Below, piece after piece: positions 44,796 to 53,100 of a stretch of DNA of 58,119 nucleotides. This DNA comes from Acetobacteraceae bacterium (lineage in GTDB: Bacteria; Pseudomonadota; Alphaproteobacteria; Acetobacterales; Acetobacteraceae): positions 1 through 58,119 of the forward strand of contig CANJLW010000029.1 of NCBI GenBank assembly GCA_947475245.1, written 5' to 3'. The translations under genes and the position numbers were made by a program. Within the stretch, counting starts at the first letter, position 1, and each line of letters starts with the position of its first letter. The notes below the pieces were generated by a model, which saw nothing but the letters and a program-made list of their open reading frames with translations, was not told the DNA's origin and made no database searches.

Positions 44796-45698
44796 TTAGT
44801 CCGGCGTCGCGACGAGTTCCAGGTTGGTCTTCAGGCGGTCCGACATCGGGTAGTTGATGTTGGTCGGGCCGGGCATGAACCATTTATCGTAAATTTTGAA
44901 CATCTCGCCGCTCTGCACGAGTTTGGAGATGGTTTTGTCGCCGACCAGACGGAAATCGTCGTTGTTGCGGGCGATGATCATGCCGTACGGATCGAAGGAG
45001 AAGTACGGTCCGACCACTTCCCATTCCGCCGGATTCTTCGAAGCGCTCGCCAGCCCGTACAGCACCACGTCATCCGACACGTACGCGTCCGCTCGGCCTT
45101 GTTCCAGGTTCAGCATGGCTTGCGCGTGGTCCTTGACCTTCATGATCTCGCCGCCGCGAATCTTGATGCCGCGCTTGTCGATTTCGGCCTGGGCGGCCTT
45201 TTCGTTGGTGGTGCCCAAGGTCGCGACGAGCGTCTTGCCGGTCAGATCGTCGAGGCCTTTGATGCCGGCGGTCTTGCGCACCAGCAGCTTGGAGCCTGTC
45301 AGGAAGGTGGTTGCCAGGAAGGCGACCTGCCGCCTGCGCCCGACCGTATGGGTGGAGCTTTCGCAGATGATGTCCACCGTGCCGGCAGTCAGCAGCGGAA
45401 TGCGCGTCTGCGGCGTCAGCGGAACGAACTTGACCTCCATCTTCTCCAGCTTGAGTTCTTCCTTGGTCGCTTCGGCGATCTTCAGGCAGATATCGATGGA
45501 GTAGCCCTGCGCCTTCCCGTCCGGGCCGATATAGGACAGCGGCACGGAGGCATCGCGATGGCCGATGGTGAAAACCTTGGTCTCGGCGATGCGCTTCATC
45601 GTCGATCCGTCTTGCGCCCGGGCGGGCAGCACGGAGGCGGTCAGCAGGATGGCACCGAGACACAAGGTGCCGAGCAGGGAAGCCGGAGAGAAACTCAT
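44796..45698 (-). CDS. Polar amino-acid ABC substrate-binding protein (GltI-like)
   Basis: A 300-residue exported binding protein. The signal peptide is about residues 1-24 (SLLGTLCLGAILLTASVLPA, cut near ARAQ). The mature protein has the type-3 fold with FTIGHRDASVPLSYIGPDGK and the ligand segments VDIICESSTHTVGRR and LVGDKTISKLVQSG. Glutamate/aspartate-binding relatives are the closest by pattern. The start at 45698 is preferred over an upstream in-frame ATG at 45761 because it gives a clean signal peptide. Confidence 0.92.
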   Translation of the reverse strand: MSFSPASLLGTLCLGAILLTASVLPARAQDGSTMKRIAETKVFTIGHRDASVPLSYIGPDGKAQGYSIDICLKIAEATKEELKLEKMEVKFVPLTPQTRIPLLTAGTVDIICESSTHTVGRRRQVAFLATTFLTGSKLLVRKTAGIKGLDDLTGKTLVATLGTTNEKAAQAEIDKRGIKIRGGEIMKVKDHAQAMLNLEQGRADAYVSDDVVLYGLASASKNPAEWEVVGPYFSFDPYGMIIARNNDDFRLVGDKTISKLVQSGEMFKIYDKWFMPGPTNINYPMSDRLKTNLELVATPD

Positions 45699-45718
45699 GG
45701 CGATGCCTTTCAAGCTGA

Positions 45719-45748
45719 GGAAAACAGTTGTCGAGCCCTGTTTCCCCC
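45719..45748 (-). terminator. Weak hairpin before the polar amino-acid importer
   Basis: GGAAAACAG (45719-45727) and CTGTTTCC (45738-45745) pair with one bulge in the gap between the amidohydrolase stop and the binding-protein start. On minus it is followed by TCAGCTTG, so it is at best a weak terminator or leader hairpin. Confidence 0.3.
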
Positions 45749-45785
45749 TCGTAGCAGCCATGCACGCGTCATGCCAGCGGTGGAG

Positions 45786-46613
45786 TCAGGACCAGCGATA
45801 AACCCGTTGCAACGCGCCGCCCATCAGGATGGCGCGGTCGCTGTCTGAAAGGCGATCGGTGACACGGAAGGCATCGACGCCCTGCGCATAGGTCAGCAGC
45901 CCCACCGCGCGGGTCCAGTCCGTGCCCCATAGGCAGCGATCCAGCCCGAATGCCTCGAAGATCTGGCACAGAGGGTCCCAGATGTCGTTGTAGGGAAATG
46001 GCTGGTGCGACAGCGTGCAGGCCCCGGAAATCTTGATGTTCACGTTGGGGTGCTGCGCCAGCGCCAGAATGTTCGGCAGATCGGCGAAGGGTTCCTTGGG
46101 GGCCGGCGGCTCGAACGGCTGTTGCAGCCCGACATGGTCGATCACCAACGTCGTGTCGGGATTGCGCGCCGCCAGTTGCGACGCCTGTCCCAACCGCCCC
46201 CAGCACAACAGGTTAACCGGCAAAGAATGGCGCGCGGCGGCGGCAAGGACCCGGTTAAGACCGGGATCGGCGGGATCGGTGGAGATGTCGCCGCGCATCA
46301 TGATGCGTATGGCGACCGCGCCCTTGGTCGCGGCCCAGTCGGCAATGGTCTCGCCGACGCCGGGATCGGTCGGATCGACCGGCTTGATCAGGCGGAAGCG
46401 ATCCGGCCACTGGTTGTAAACGTCGACCGCATAGCTTGCGTCGTAGCGATACATCGTGAAGGCCGAGACCAGCACCGCCGCGTCGACCCCGACCGCGTCC
46501 ATGGCCGCGATCATGTCGGCACCGGTCACTTCGGCGGGGCCGTGCAGAACGGCGGCCCAGGGGCGTCCCGGATGATTGCGTTCATAGGCATGAACCTGGG
46601 AGTCGATAATCAT
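45786..46613 (-). CDS. Amidohydrolase family 2 protein
   Basis: A 275-residue TIM-barrel hydrolase of the lactonase/decarboxylase type. Metal-site pieces are IIDSQVHAY at the N-terminus, VIDHVGLQQP (about 130) and LWGTDWTRAVG (about 230, conserved Asp). Relatives hydrolyse dicarboxylic lactones or related products of aromatic breakdown. It is cytoplasmic. It sits upstream of the polar amino-acid importer on the same strand, with an 87-base gap between them. Confidence 0.88.
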   Translation of the reverse strand: MIIDSQVHAYERNHPGRPWAAVLHGPAEVTGADMIAAMDAVGVDAAVLVSAFTMYRYDASYAVDVYNQWPDRFRLIKPVDPTDPGVGETIADWAATKGAVAIRIMMRGDISTDPADPGLNRVLAAAARHSLPVNLLCWGRLGQASQLAARNPDTTLVIDHVGLQQPFEPPAPKEPFADLPNILALAQHPNVNIKISGACTLSHQPFPYNDIWDPLCQIFEAFGLDRCLWGTDWTRAVGLLTYAQGVDAFRVTDRLSDSDRAILMGGALQRVYRWS

Positions 46614-46676
46614 GGCGCGCTGTTCCCCACCTTGTTGCGAAGTATGTTCCGCCGGGCAGTCAGCGCCGTCAATCGC

Positions 46677-47804
46677 TTAGCGTCGTCGCAGCCCGCCGGC
46701 CACGGGATCGACCCTGAACACCGACAGCGCCAGGACCGACGACGGCCCGGCGAAGGGACGCCTGGCCAGCGCGTTGGACCGTTCCACCAGCGCCTGCGGC
46801 CCGTCGCCGCGAGCGGCCAGCAGGTGCGACAGATAGGTATGCGGGATGTCGTCGCCGGGTTGTTCGGCGATGGCGCGTCGGAACGCGGCTTCCGCCATCG
46901 CCATATCGCCGTTCGCCCACGCCACCAGCGCGCCGAGGAGCGTGACCTGGCGTTGAAAGTCGGGCAGCGCGATGGCGGAGGCATCGGCCTGCCCAAGCGC
47001 GAACAAAGCCGCCGCGTCCTTGGGGCGGCGGTCGGCGATGGCAAGAAAGGCCTGGTTCAGCGCCACCACGCCCAGGGCGTCGGAGGAGACACCGGGAATC
47101 AGGGCGACCAGCGCCAGAGACGCCTCGGCCGCGGGACGGTCGTCATCCAGCAACGCCATCATCGCCAACAGGTTATGCAGCATCGCCCGTTCCGACGCGC
47201 GGGCGGGGTCCCAGGGGCGATCCAGATAGCGGTCGGCGGTTTCGCGCGCGAGGCGCAGCGAGTCCGGATCGTGGTCGAGACCGCGCAGATAATTCGCCTC
47301 CGCCACCCGATAGGGAGACACCAGCGCCATGGTGAGAGCGGCACCGCGCCGTATCAACGAAGGCGCGTCGCCGTCGGGTCGGGTGAGTTGAATCTGTTCC
47401 GGGATACGGCCTGGCTGCTCCACCACGATCAGCATCCGCAGGGAGTCACCGGCACCGGCCAGCACGGTGGCGTTGACCACCAGGCGCTGATAGCCGAACT
47501 GTTCCTGCAACGCGCCGACCATCTGTGTGAGTTGCAGCGGCGCGGCCAGCGCACCGATGACAGTAGGGCGAGAACTGACCCGCGGTGTCGGCGCGGCGAC
47601 GATGGATTCGCCCAGTACGATCCAGGCGGATTCGGCGATGAAGATTTGCTCCGCCGTCGCCCCGTCGAAGCCGGTTTGCACCAGCTTCGGCGGGGTCGCG
47701 ATATGCAGCATCAGCGTGTCGCCATACAGCGCGGCATTCCCCGCCACGACGCCCACCAGCAGCCCGGCGAGCAGGAACAGCGTGGCGAGGTCGAACGGGA
47801 ACAC
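46677..47804 (-). CDS. Membrane-anchored TPR-like protein of unknown function
   Basis: A 375-residue protein I do not recognise by name. One N-terminal hydrophobic segment (LATLFLLAGLLVGVVAGNAA) anchors it. The region 60-150 is beta-rich, and 180-350 is helical with Ala-rich TPR-like repeats (for example AAEASLALVALIPG, DAAALFALGQAD, MAEAAFRRAIAEQPGDD). It starts with GTG one base after the Dps stop, so it is likely translated with dps. The role may be in envelope assembly or protein-protein contact; this is inference from fold only. Confidence 0.7.
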   Translation of the reverse strand: MFPFDLATLFLLAGLLVGVVAGNAALYGDTLMLHIATPPKLVQTGFDGATAEQIFIAESAWIVLGESIVAAPTPRVSSRPTVIGALAAPLQLTQMVGALQEQFGYQRLVVNATVLAGAGDSLRMLIVVEQPGRIPEQIQLTRPDGDAPSLIRRGAALTMALVSPYRVAEANYLRGLDHDPDSLRLARETADRYLDRPWDPARASERAMLHNLLAMMALLDDDRPAAEASLALVALIPGVSSDALGVVALNQAFLAIADRRPKDAAALFALGQADASAIALPDFQRQVTLLGALVAWANGDMAMAEAAFRRAIAEQPGDDIPHTYLSHLLAARGDGPQALVERSNALARRPFAGPSSVLALSVFRVDPVAGGLRRR

Positions 47805-47805
47805 C

Positions 47806-48285
47806 CTATTTCGCGGGCAGGTTGGATTCTACCAGCCAGAGTTGTTGATCGACACCGCGGGAGACTTCGGTGAACAGATCGGCCGTCGTCGCGTCGCCAA
47901 AGCTTCCGGCTTCCGCGCCGGCATCGCGGATCGATTGTCCGAATGCGGCCAACGCGCCAGAGACTGCGAACAGATGCTGCGCATCGTCCGCGACTTCGAG
48001 CGGGTAGGGAACCAGAAACGAACGGGCGGCAGCGATCTGGACGGTACCGTAGGCCACGCCGCCGAGACCGCGCGCGCGTTCGGCCACCAAATCCGAAAAG
48101 CCTTCGACTTCCTCGGCGACTTTATCGAACAATGTATGAACCGCGATGAAACCGGGACCCCGAACGTTCCAATGGGCCTGCTTGACCTGACCGTGCAGAT
48201 CGATCGCGGCGGCGAGATGTTTGTTCAGCAATTCGACCGAGCGCGCGCGGATATTCTCCGACAAGGTATTATGAGTGGGATGCAT
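47806..48285 (-). CDS. dps: Dps family DNA-protecting ferritin-like protein
   Basis: A 159-residue Dps subunit that would form a 12-mer cage, oxidise and store iron, and coat DNA in stationary phase or stress. The family signature region has the ferroxidase ligands His38 (KQAHWNVRG), Asp54 and Glu58 (LFDKVAEEVEGF). The C-terminal helix ends near VESNLPAK. It lies in a minus-strand run with the YqjE-like, DUF883 and half-Dps genes upstream and the TPR gene one base downstream. Confidence 0.94.
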   Translation of the reverse strand: MHPTHNTLSENIRARSVELLNKHLAAAIDLHGQVKQAHWNVRGPGFIAVHTLFDKVAEEVEGFSDLVAERARGLGGVAYGTVQIAAARSFLVPYPLEVADDAQHLFAVSGALAAFGQSIRDAGAEAGSFGDATTADLFTEVSRGVDQQLWLVESNLPAK

Positions 48286-48317
48286 GATGGTTCCAATTCA
48301 GGGGCAGGATGCGTGCG

Positions 48318-48746
48318 TCATGATCGGTCGTTGCGCGCGGCGAGTGCTCCGGCCACAACCGCGCCCATCAGGGTGGCGCTTTTGTGTTCCCGCACCAGGC
48401 GCAGGATATCGTCGAGCGACAGGTTCGGCGGCATTGCAGGCGCGGTGGGCGCGGTCGCGGCCACGCGATGGGACCGTTCGCCGGCGATAATCGCAAAGGC
48501 GGCAATCATCAGGATACCCGCAACGATCAGCGGCGCGCCGGCGGGCCCGACGTAAGGCTCGATAAACACCCATAGCGCCGCCAACAGACAAATCGCGGCG
48601 GCAAAGCCGCAAAGCCCCGCCGCCGCGAAAGCCCCGACGGTGCGCGCCACCTGCCCGACCGTCGATCGGTCAGGCAGGGGCGTCGCGGCCGTCGGGTTGC
48701 CGACAACCATGCGAAGCAGGTCCGTCAGGGTCGATCGTTGGTTCAC
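48318..48746 (-). CDS. Holin-like/YqjE-type small membrane protein
   Basis: A 142-residue protein with two adjacent membrane spans (AFAAAGLCGFAAAICLLAAL and PLIVAGILMIAAFAII) and soluble ends. This fits the YqjE/Phage_holin_3_6-like group found next to DUF883 proteins. It is probably an envelope-stress or ribosome-membrane factor rather than a phage lysis protein, because no other phage gene is present. The start is a GTG (complement 48744-48746) overlapping the DUF883 stop. Confidence 0.75.
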   Translation of the reverse strand: MNQRSTLTDLLRMVVGNPTAATPLPDRSTVGQVARTVGAFAAAGLCGFAAAICLLAALWVFIEPYVGPAGAPLIVAGILMIAAFAIIAGERSHRVAATAPTAPAMPPNLSLDDILRLVREHKSATLMGAVVAGALAARNDRS

Positions 48747-49036
48747 CGGGTCAGCAGCCGGCCGCCGATGTAGCCGATGCCCAGGGCGACACACAGGGCG
48801 ACAAGCGGTTGATCTTCGATACTTTTTTCCATCATGCGCGCCGCTCGGCATCCCTCGGTCGAGACGGTGCGGTAGATTTCGCGGGCACCTTCGTCGATCC
48901 GACCGGCGGCTTCGGAGGCACTGTTGCTCGCGGTGGTTTTCAGGTGTTCGATCAGGCTCGCCATGTCGCGCTTCAGCGCGGCAATGTCGTTTTGCAGAGA
49001 GGCAATGCTCGGGTCAGTCGCTACGGTGTCGGCCAT
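48743..49036 (-). CDS. DUF883 (ElaB/YqjD-like) membrane-anchored protein
   Basis: A 97-residue protein with an N-terminal amphipathic coiled-coil-like helix (IASLQNDIAALKRDMASLIE) and a C-terminal span (PLVALCVALGIGYIGGRLL) ending in Arg. This is the DUF883 layout; E. coli members ElaB and YqjD tether to the inner membrane and bind ribosomes in stationary phase. The start at 49036 opens MADTVATDPS; a TTG at 49045 would add three residues. It overlaps the holin-like gene (GTGA). Confidence 0.85.
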   Translation of the reverse strand: MADTVATDPSIASLQNDIAALKRDMASLIEHLKTTASNSASEAAGRIDEGAREIYRTVSTEGCRAARMMEKSIEDQPLVALCVALGIGYIGGRLLTR

Positions 49037-49064
49037 GGGATTCAATCCTTGATTTGTACTGGTT

Positions 49065-49307
49065 TCAGCGCGCCGACCGGCGCTGGTCGGCTTGTTCCGT
49101 CTGAGCGACGAAATGCGTGTAGTCGATGACCTCTCCCGGGGTCATTTCGAACAGGTCTGAAATCCTGACGGCTTCCGGCCCGCGCATCCGCCAATGGGTT
49201 TTTGCGACATGTCCCGTATGGTCGAACGCCGAGCGGAGGTGTTTGTTGAGCTGTTCGGCGGACTCGGCGGCGAGATTGACGGACAGCGTGTCGCAAACGG
49301 GATGCAT
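49065..49307 (-). CDS. Half-length Dps-like protein
   Basis: An 80-residue protein that aligns without gaps to the first half of the neighbouring Dps: shared MHP start, LNKHL, HW and MRGP/VRGP. It stops where helix BC would begin. His38 is kept, but Asp54 is Glu and Glu58 is Gly, so the ferroxidase site is degraded and the DNA-facing part of the cage is missing. It may be a dying duplicate or a small partner that binds Dps. It is 28 bases upstream of the DUF883 gene and divergent from the SOUL lipoprotein. Confidence 0.75.
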   Translation of the reverse strand: MHPVCDTLSVNLAAESAEQLNKHLRSAFDHTGHVAKTHWRMRGPEAVRISDLFEMTPGEVIDYTHFVAQTEQADQRRSAR

Positions 49308-49368
49308 GACTGTGTCTCCGGATTTCGAGCCTGACGATAGGCCGATGCGAAAGCGGGACGGCAGCCCC

Positions 49369-49386
49369 GGAAAATACCTATTTTCC
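49369..49386. promoter_or_regulatory. 18-base palindrome between half-Dps and SOUL genes
   Basis: GGAAAATA (49369-49376) and TATTTTCC (49379-49386) are perfect inverted arms around CC, in a divergent gap of 136 bases. The AT-rich palindrome stands out in this GC-rich genome and includes TACCTAT (49375-49381), a NarL-type heptamer pattern. It probably is an operator serving one or both genes. Confidence 0.5.
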
Positions 49387-49443
49387 TTACGTCGGGCGCG
49401 CCCATATGAACGAGACGGTTCTGTTGGGATTGGTCCATTGCGC

Positions 49444-50073
49444 ATGTTGAGTCAGATCGCGACGTTGGTTTCCGGCCTTTCACTTGCGGCATGTTCCCTG
49501 GTGGGCGACCGTTCGGGGACGGAGGAGCCGGCATACCGGGTAACGGACCGTGTCGGCGAGGTGGAAATCCGAACGTATGGGGCGCGCCTGGCGGCGGAAA
49601 CCGTTGTGGAGGCCGATGAGGAGGCCGCGCGCAGCACCGGCTTTCGACGACTTGCGGGCTACATCTTCGGCGGCAATCGCGGGAATACGTCGATTGCCAT
49701 GACGGCACCGGTGGCAACGGCCGCCGCGGGCCAATCCATCGCCATGACCGCGCCGGTGGCGCAGACGCGTGACGCGGCGGGTCGATGGGTCGTCCGATTT
49801 TATTTGCCGAGGGAATGGACGATGGAAACGCTTCCGGTGCCGAATGATCCGTTGGTGGTCTTGGTAACCGTGCCGGCGGAAACGATCGCGGCGTTGGCGT
49901 TTACCGGCGATCGCGGCGCGGAGGCCGTCCGTACCCGTCAGCAGGAGTTGCGGACGGCATTGGCCGGCGGTCCCTGGCACATCACCGCGGAACCGGTTGC
50001 GTGGTTCTATGACCCGCCGTGGACACTTCCCTGGCGGCGTCGGAATGAGGTCGCGGCGGCGGTTATGCGGTAA
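49444..50073 (+). CDS. SOUL-family heme-binding lipoprotein
   Basis: A 209-residue exported lipoprotein. The signal (SQIATLVSGLSLAACS) has a lipobox with Cys near residue 18, so it is predicted to be lipid-anchored. The mature part has the SOUL pattern: YRVTDRVGEVEIRTYG, then RRLAGYIFGGNRGNTSIAMTAPV repeated as IAMTAPVAQ, then FYLPREWTMETLP and AWFYDPPWTLPW near the end. SOUL proteins bind heme or porphyrin loosely. The gene faces the half-Dps gene across a palindrome, suggesting linked iron or oxidative control. Confidence 0.9.
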   Translation: MLSQIATLVSGLSLAACSLVGDRSGTEEPAYRVTDRVGEVEIRTYGARLAAETVVEADEEAARSTGFRRLAGYIFGGNRGNTSIAMTAPVATAAAGQSIAMTAPVAQTRDAAGRWVVRFYLPREWTMETLPVPNDPLVVLVTVPAETIAALAFTGDRGAEAVRTRQQELRTALAGGPWHITAEPVAWFYDPPWTLPWRRRNEVAAAVMR

Positions 50074-50104
50074 CTACTCAGGTCCAAACCGCAGTAGTGA
50101 AAAG

Positions 50105-50118
50105 TACCTATACCTAAA
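50105..50118 (+). promoter_or_regulatory. Overlapping TACCTA repeats before the hybrid kinase
   Basis: TACCTAT (50105-50111) and TACCTAA (50111-50117) repeat in tandem 52 bases upstream of the kinase start. The same AAAA-TACCTAT string lies in the palindrome at 49369-49386. The pattern matches the heptamer recognised by NarL/FixJ-class regulators, one of which is encoded at 53589-54491. Confidence 0.4.
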
Positions 50119-50169
50119 TTTCTATCGTGGAATTTTTCGGCGTGGTAGTCTTCGCGACGCGTCACATTC

Positions 50170-53100
50170 ATGACCGTCAGGCGAGTGCTGCCCCTTATGT
50201 CCCAGATTTCCCTGCCCAACGGCCACGCGGTTAGCGATTTTTCGGTTGTCGGTATCGGCGCATCCGCCGGGGGGCTGGATGCGTATCGCAAATTGCTGGC
50301 GGCGATGCCGGACAACTCTGGGATGGCGTTCATCCTGGTGCAGGATCTGGATCCGACGCACGAGAGTATGATCGTCGAACTGCTGGCCGATGCCACGAAA
50401 ATGCCGGTGAACCAGGCCGTGGACGGCATGCCGGTTTTGCCGAACCAGGTTTATGTCATTCCCCCCGGCGCCTACTTGTCGGTCGTGGCGGGGGCATTGC
50501 ACCTGTCCGCCCCAGGTGTGCGGCACGGCTCGCGACTTCCGTTTGATTTTTTACTGCGATCGCTGGCGACCGAATACGGTGCTCGCGCTGTCGCCGTCAT
50601 TCTGTCGGGTAACGGCGCCGACGGAACACTTGGTCTGCGATCCATTCACAATGAGGGCGGCTTGGTTATCGCGCAGGACCCCGCCGAGGCCCAATATGAC
50701 GGGATGCCCACCAACGCGGTGCGCAGTGGGTTGGTGGATCGAGTGCTGCGATTGGAAGACATTCCGCGCGCGCTGATCGAACAAAGCCCGTCCCTGCGCG
50801 CGCCGACCGCGACGATCGATACATTGCCGGCCATCGTCGATTTCCTGCGCACCCGAACGGGACACGATTTTACCTTATACAAGGCCGGCACCTTGCGGCG
50901 TCGCATCGAACGTCGCCTGGCGCTTTTTCCCAGGCTTGCCGGTGACATGGCGGCCTATCTGGCTTTGTTACGCGCCGACAATGCAGAGCCTGACTTGCTG
51001 GCCGCCGATCTGCTGATCAACGTCACCAGCTTTTTTCACGACGCATCGGTGTTCGCGCTGCTGAACGATACCGTCATCCCGGACCTGGTGCGTACGCACG
51101 GGCAGGATACCCCGATCCGTGTCTGGATTGCGGGGTGCAGCAGCGGCGAAGAAGCCTATTCAATCGCGATCCTGTTCCGAGAGCAGATCACCGCCCTGCG
51201 CCAGGACGTGAAATTGCAAATATTCGCATCCGACGTCGACGCCGAAGCCGTCGCGTTGGCGCGCGAAGGCTTCTATCCCAGCGCCATTGAACACGACGTG
51301 TCGGCCGAACGCCTGTCCCGTTTCTTCTCGAAGGAAACCAACGGATATCGGGTCGCGCCGGAACTACGTTCTTGTGTCGTCTTCACCGTACACGACCTTC
51401 TCCTCGATCCCCCATTTGCTCGGCTTGACCTGATCAGTTGCCGAAATTTGATGATATACTTTCAGCCGGAAGCACAGGCGAAAATCATATCGGTGTTCCA
51501 CTTTGCACTCGGTGAAGGCGGGCTTTTGCTGCTTGGCAGCGCGGAAACCGTCGGCGATGCGTCGGGACGATTCGTAACCGTCGCCAAGCCGGAGCGGCTT
51601 TACCGTCGGATCGGTCAGCGCGGATCCGTGCCGATCGACTATACGCCCCTTGGGCAGGATGGAACCCGTGCCCGACCGCGGGCCGGGCAGAACCCGGCAC
51701 AGCCGCGCCACGCGGTGCTGGCCGAATTGTGCCGGCGAATGGTGATCGAATGTTTTGCCCCCGCCGCGATCCTGATCAATCGCAAGCATGAGTGTCTGTA
51801 CCTGCTCGGCCCAACCGACCGCTATCTGACCGTGCCCGCCGGCCACCCGAGCAGTGACCTGCTGGCCATGGCGCGTACCGACGTGCGCCCGAAACTGCGG
51901 GCGGCAATCCAACAGGCCGGTCAAACCAACCAGCGTGTGACGATAAGCGGCGGCCGCCTGCGCGCCGAAGACGGACCCGGCGGATATTCCATCGATGTAC
52001 AGCCACTGAAAAATGAAGGCGAAGACCTTCTGCTGATCTGCTTCACCGAAGCACCCGACACCTTGCTCGGCGCCTCCGGCGTTATCGTCGAGCAAGACGG
52101 CGCGCGAGTCGTGGAACTGGAACGCGAACTTTCCGAGACCAAAGGCGAACTGCGCGCGGCGATCCGCGACCTTGAAATATCGAATGAAGAACAAAAAATC
52201 ATCAACGAGGAAGCACTTTCGGTCAACGAAGAGCATCAATCGACCAACGAGGAACTGCTGACCTCCAAGGAAGAACTGCAATCGTTGAATGAGGAATTGA
52301 CCGCCCTGAACAGCCAGCTTCAGGAAACCCTGGAACGCCAGCGCACGACATCGAACGATTTGCAGAATGTGCTTTACAGCACCGATGTGGCGACGCTGTT
52401 TCTGGACGCGGCGCTGAACATTCGGTTTTTCACGCCGGCGACGAAAGCATTGTTCAATGTCATCGCGACAGACATCGGCCGGCCGCTGACAGACCTGCGG
52501 TCGCTCGCCCAGGACGCGGAATTGCTGAACGACGCGAAACAGGTGCTGACGACATCGGTGCCGGTCGAACGCGATATCGATTCCCGTCAGGGCATTTGGT
52601 ACATGCGCCGGATCTTCCCCTATCGTACCCAAACCGAAGGGGTTGAAGGCGTTGTCATCACGTTTTCGGACATTACGGAACGGCGGAATACCGCCGACGC
52701 GCTGAATGCGGCCAAGCGGCAGGCGGAACAGGCAAACACGGCGAAATCGCGCTTCCTGGCCGCCGCAAGCCACGATCTGCGCCAACCCTTGCAGACCCTG
52801 ACCCTGGTGCAGGGGCTGCTGGCAAAAAGCGTTACCGGACCGATGGCGTTGAAGCTGGTCGATCGCATGACCAAAACCCTGACGACCATGTCGGACATGC
52901 TGAACGCCCTGCTGGATATCAATCAGATCGATGCGGGCGCGGTACACGCGGAGTTCTCTAATTTCCCCATCAATTTTTTGTTGGAGCCGATCCGCGACGA
53001 ATTCGCCGAGATCGCCCAGGCAAAGGGGCTGAAGTGGCGCGTCGTCCCCAGCGCGCTTGTTCTGAACAGCGATCCCCGCCTTCTGGGGCAAATGTTGCGC

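Noticed and set aside
46005-47873. Open frame of 622 codons on plus opposite the amidohydrolase and TPR genes
   Set aside because: Product is Arg/Gln/Gly-rich with no recognisable fold; the minus-strand genes have clear motifs.
48318-48746. Phage holin indicating a prophage
   Set aside because: Only the two-span topology suggests holin; there are no other phage genes, and the DUF883 neighbour fits the YqjE/YqjD pairing.
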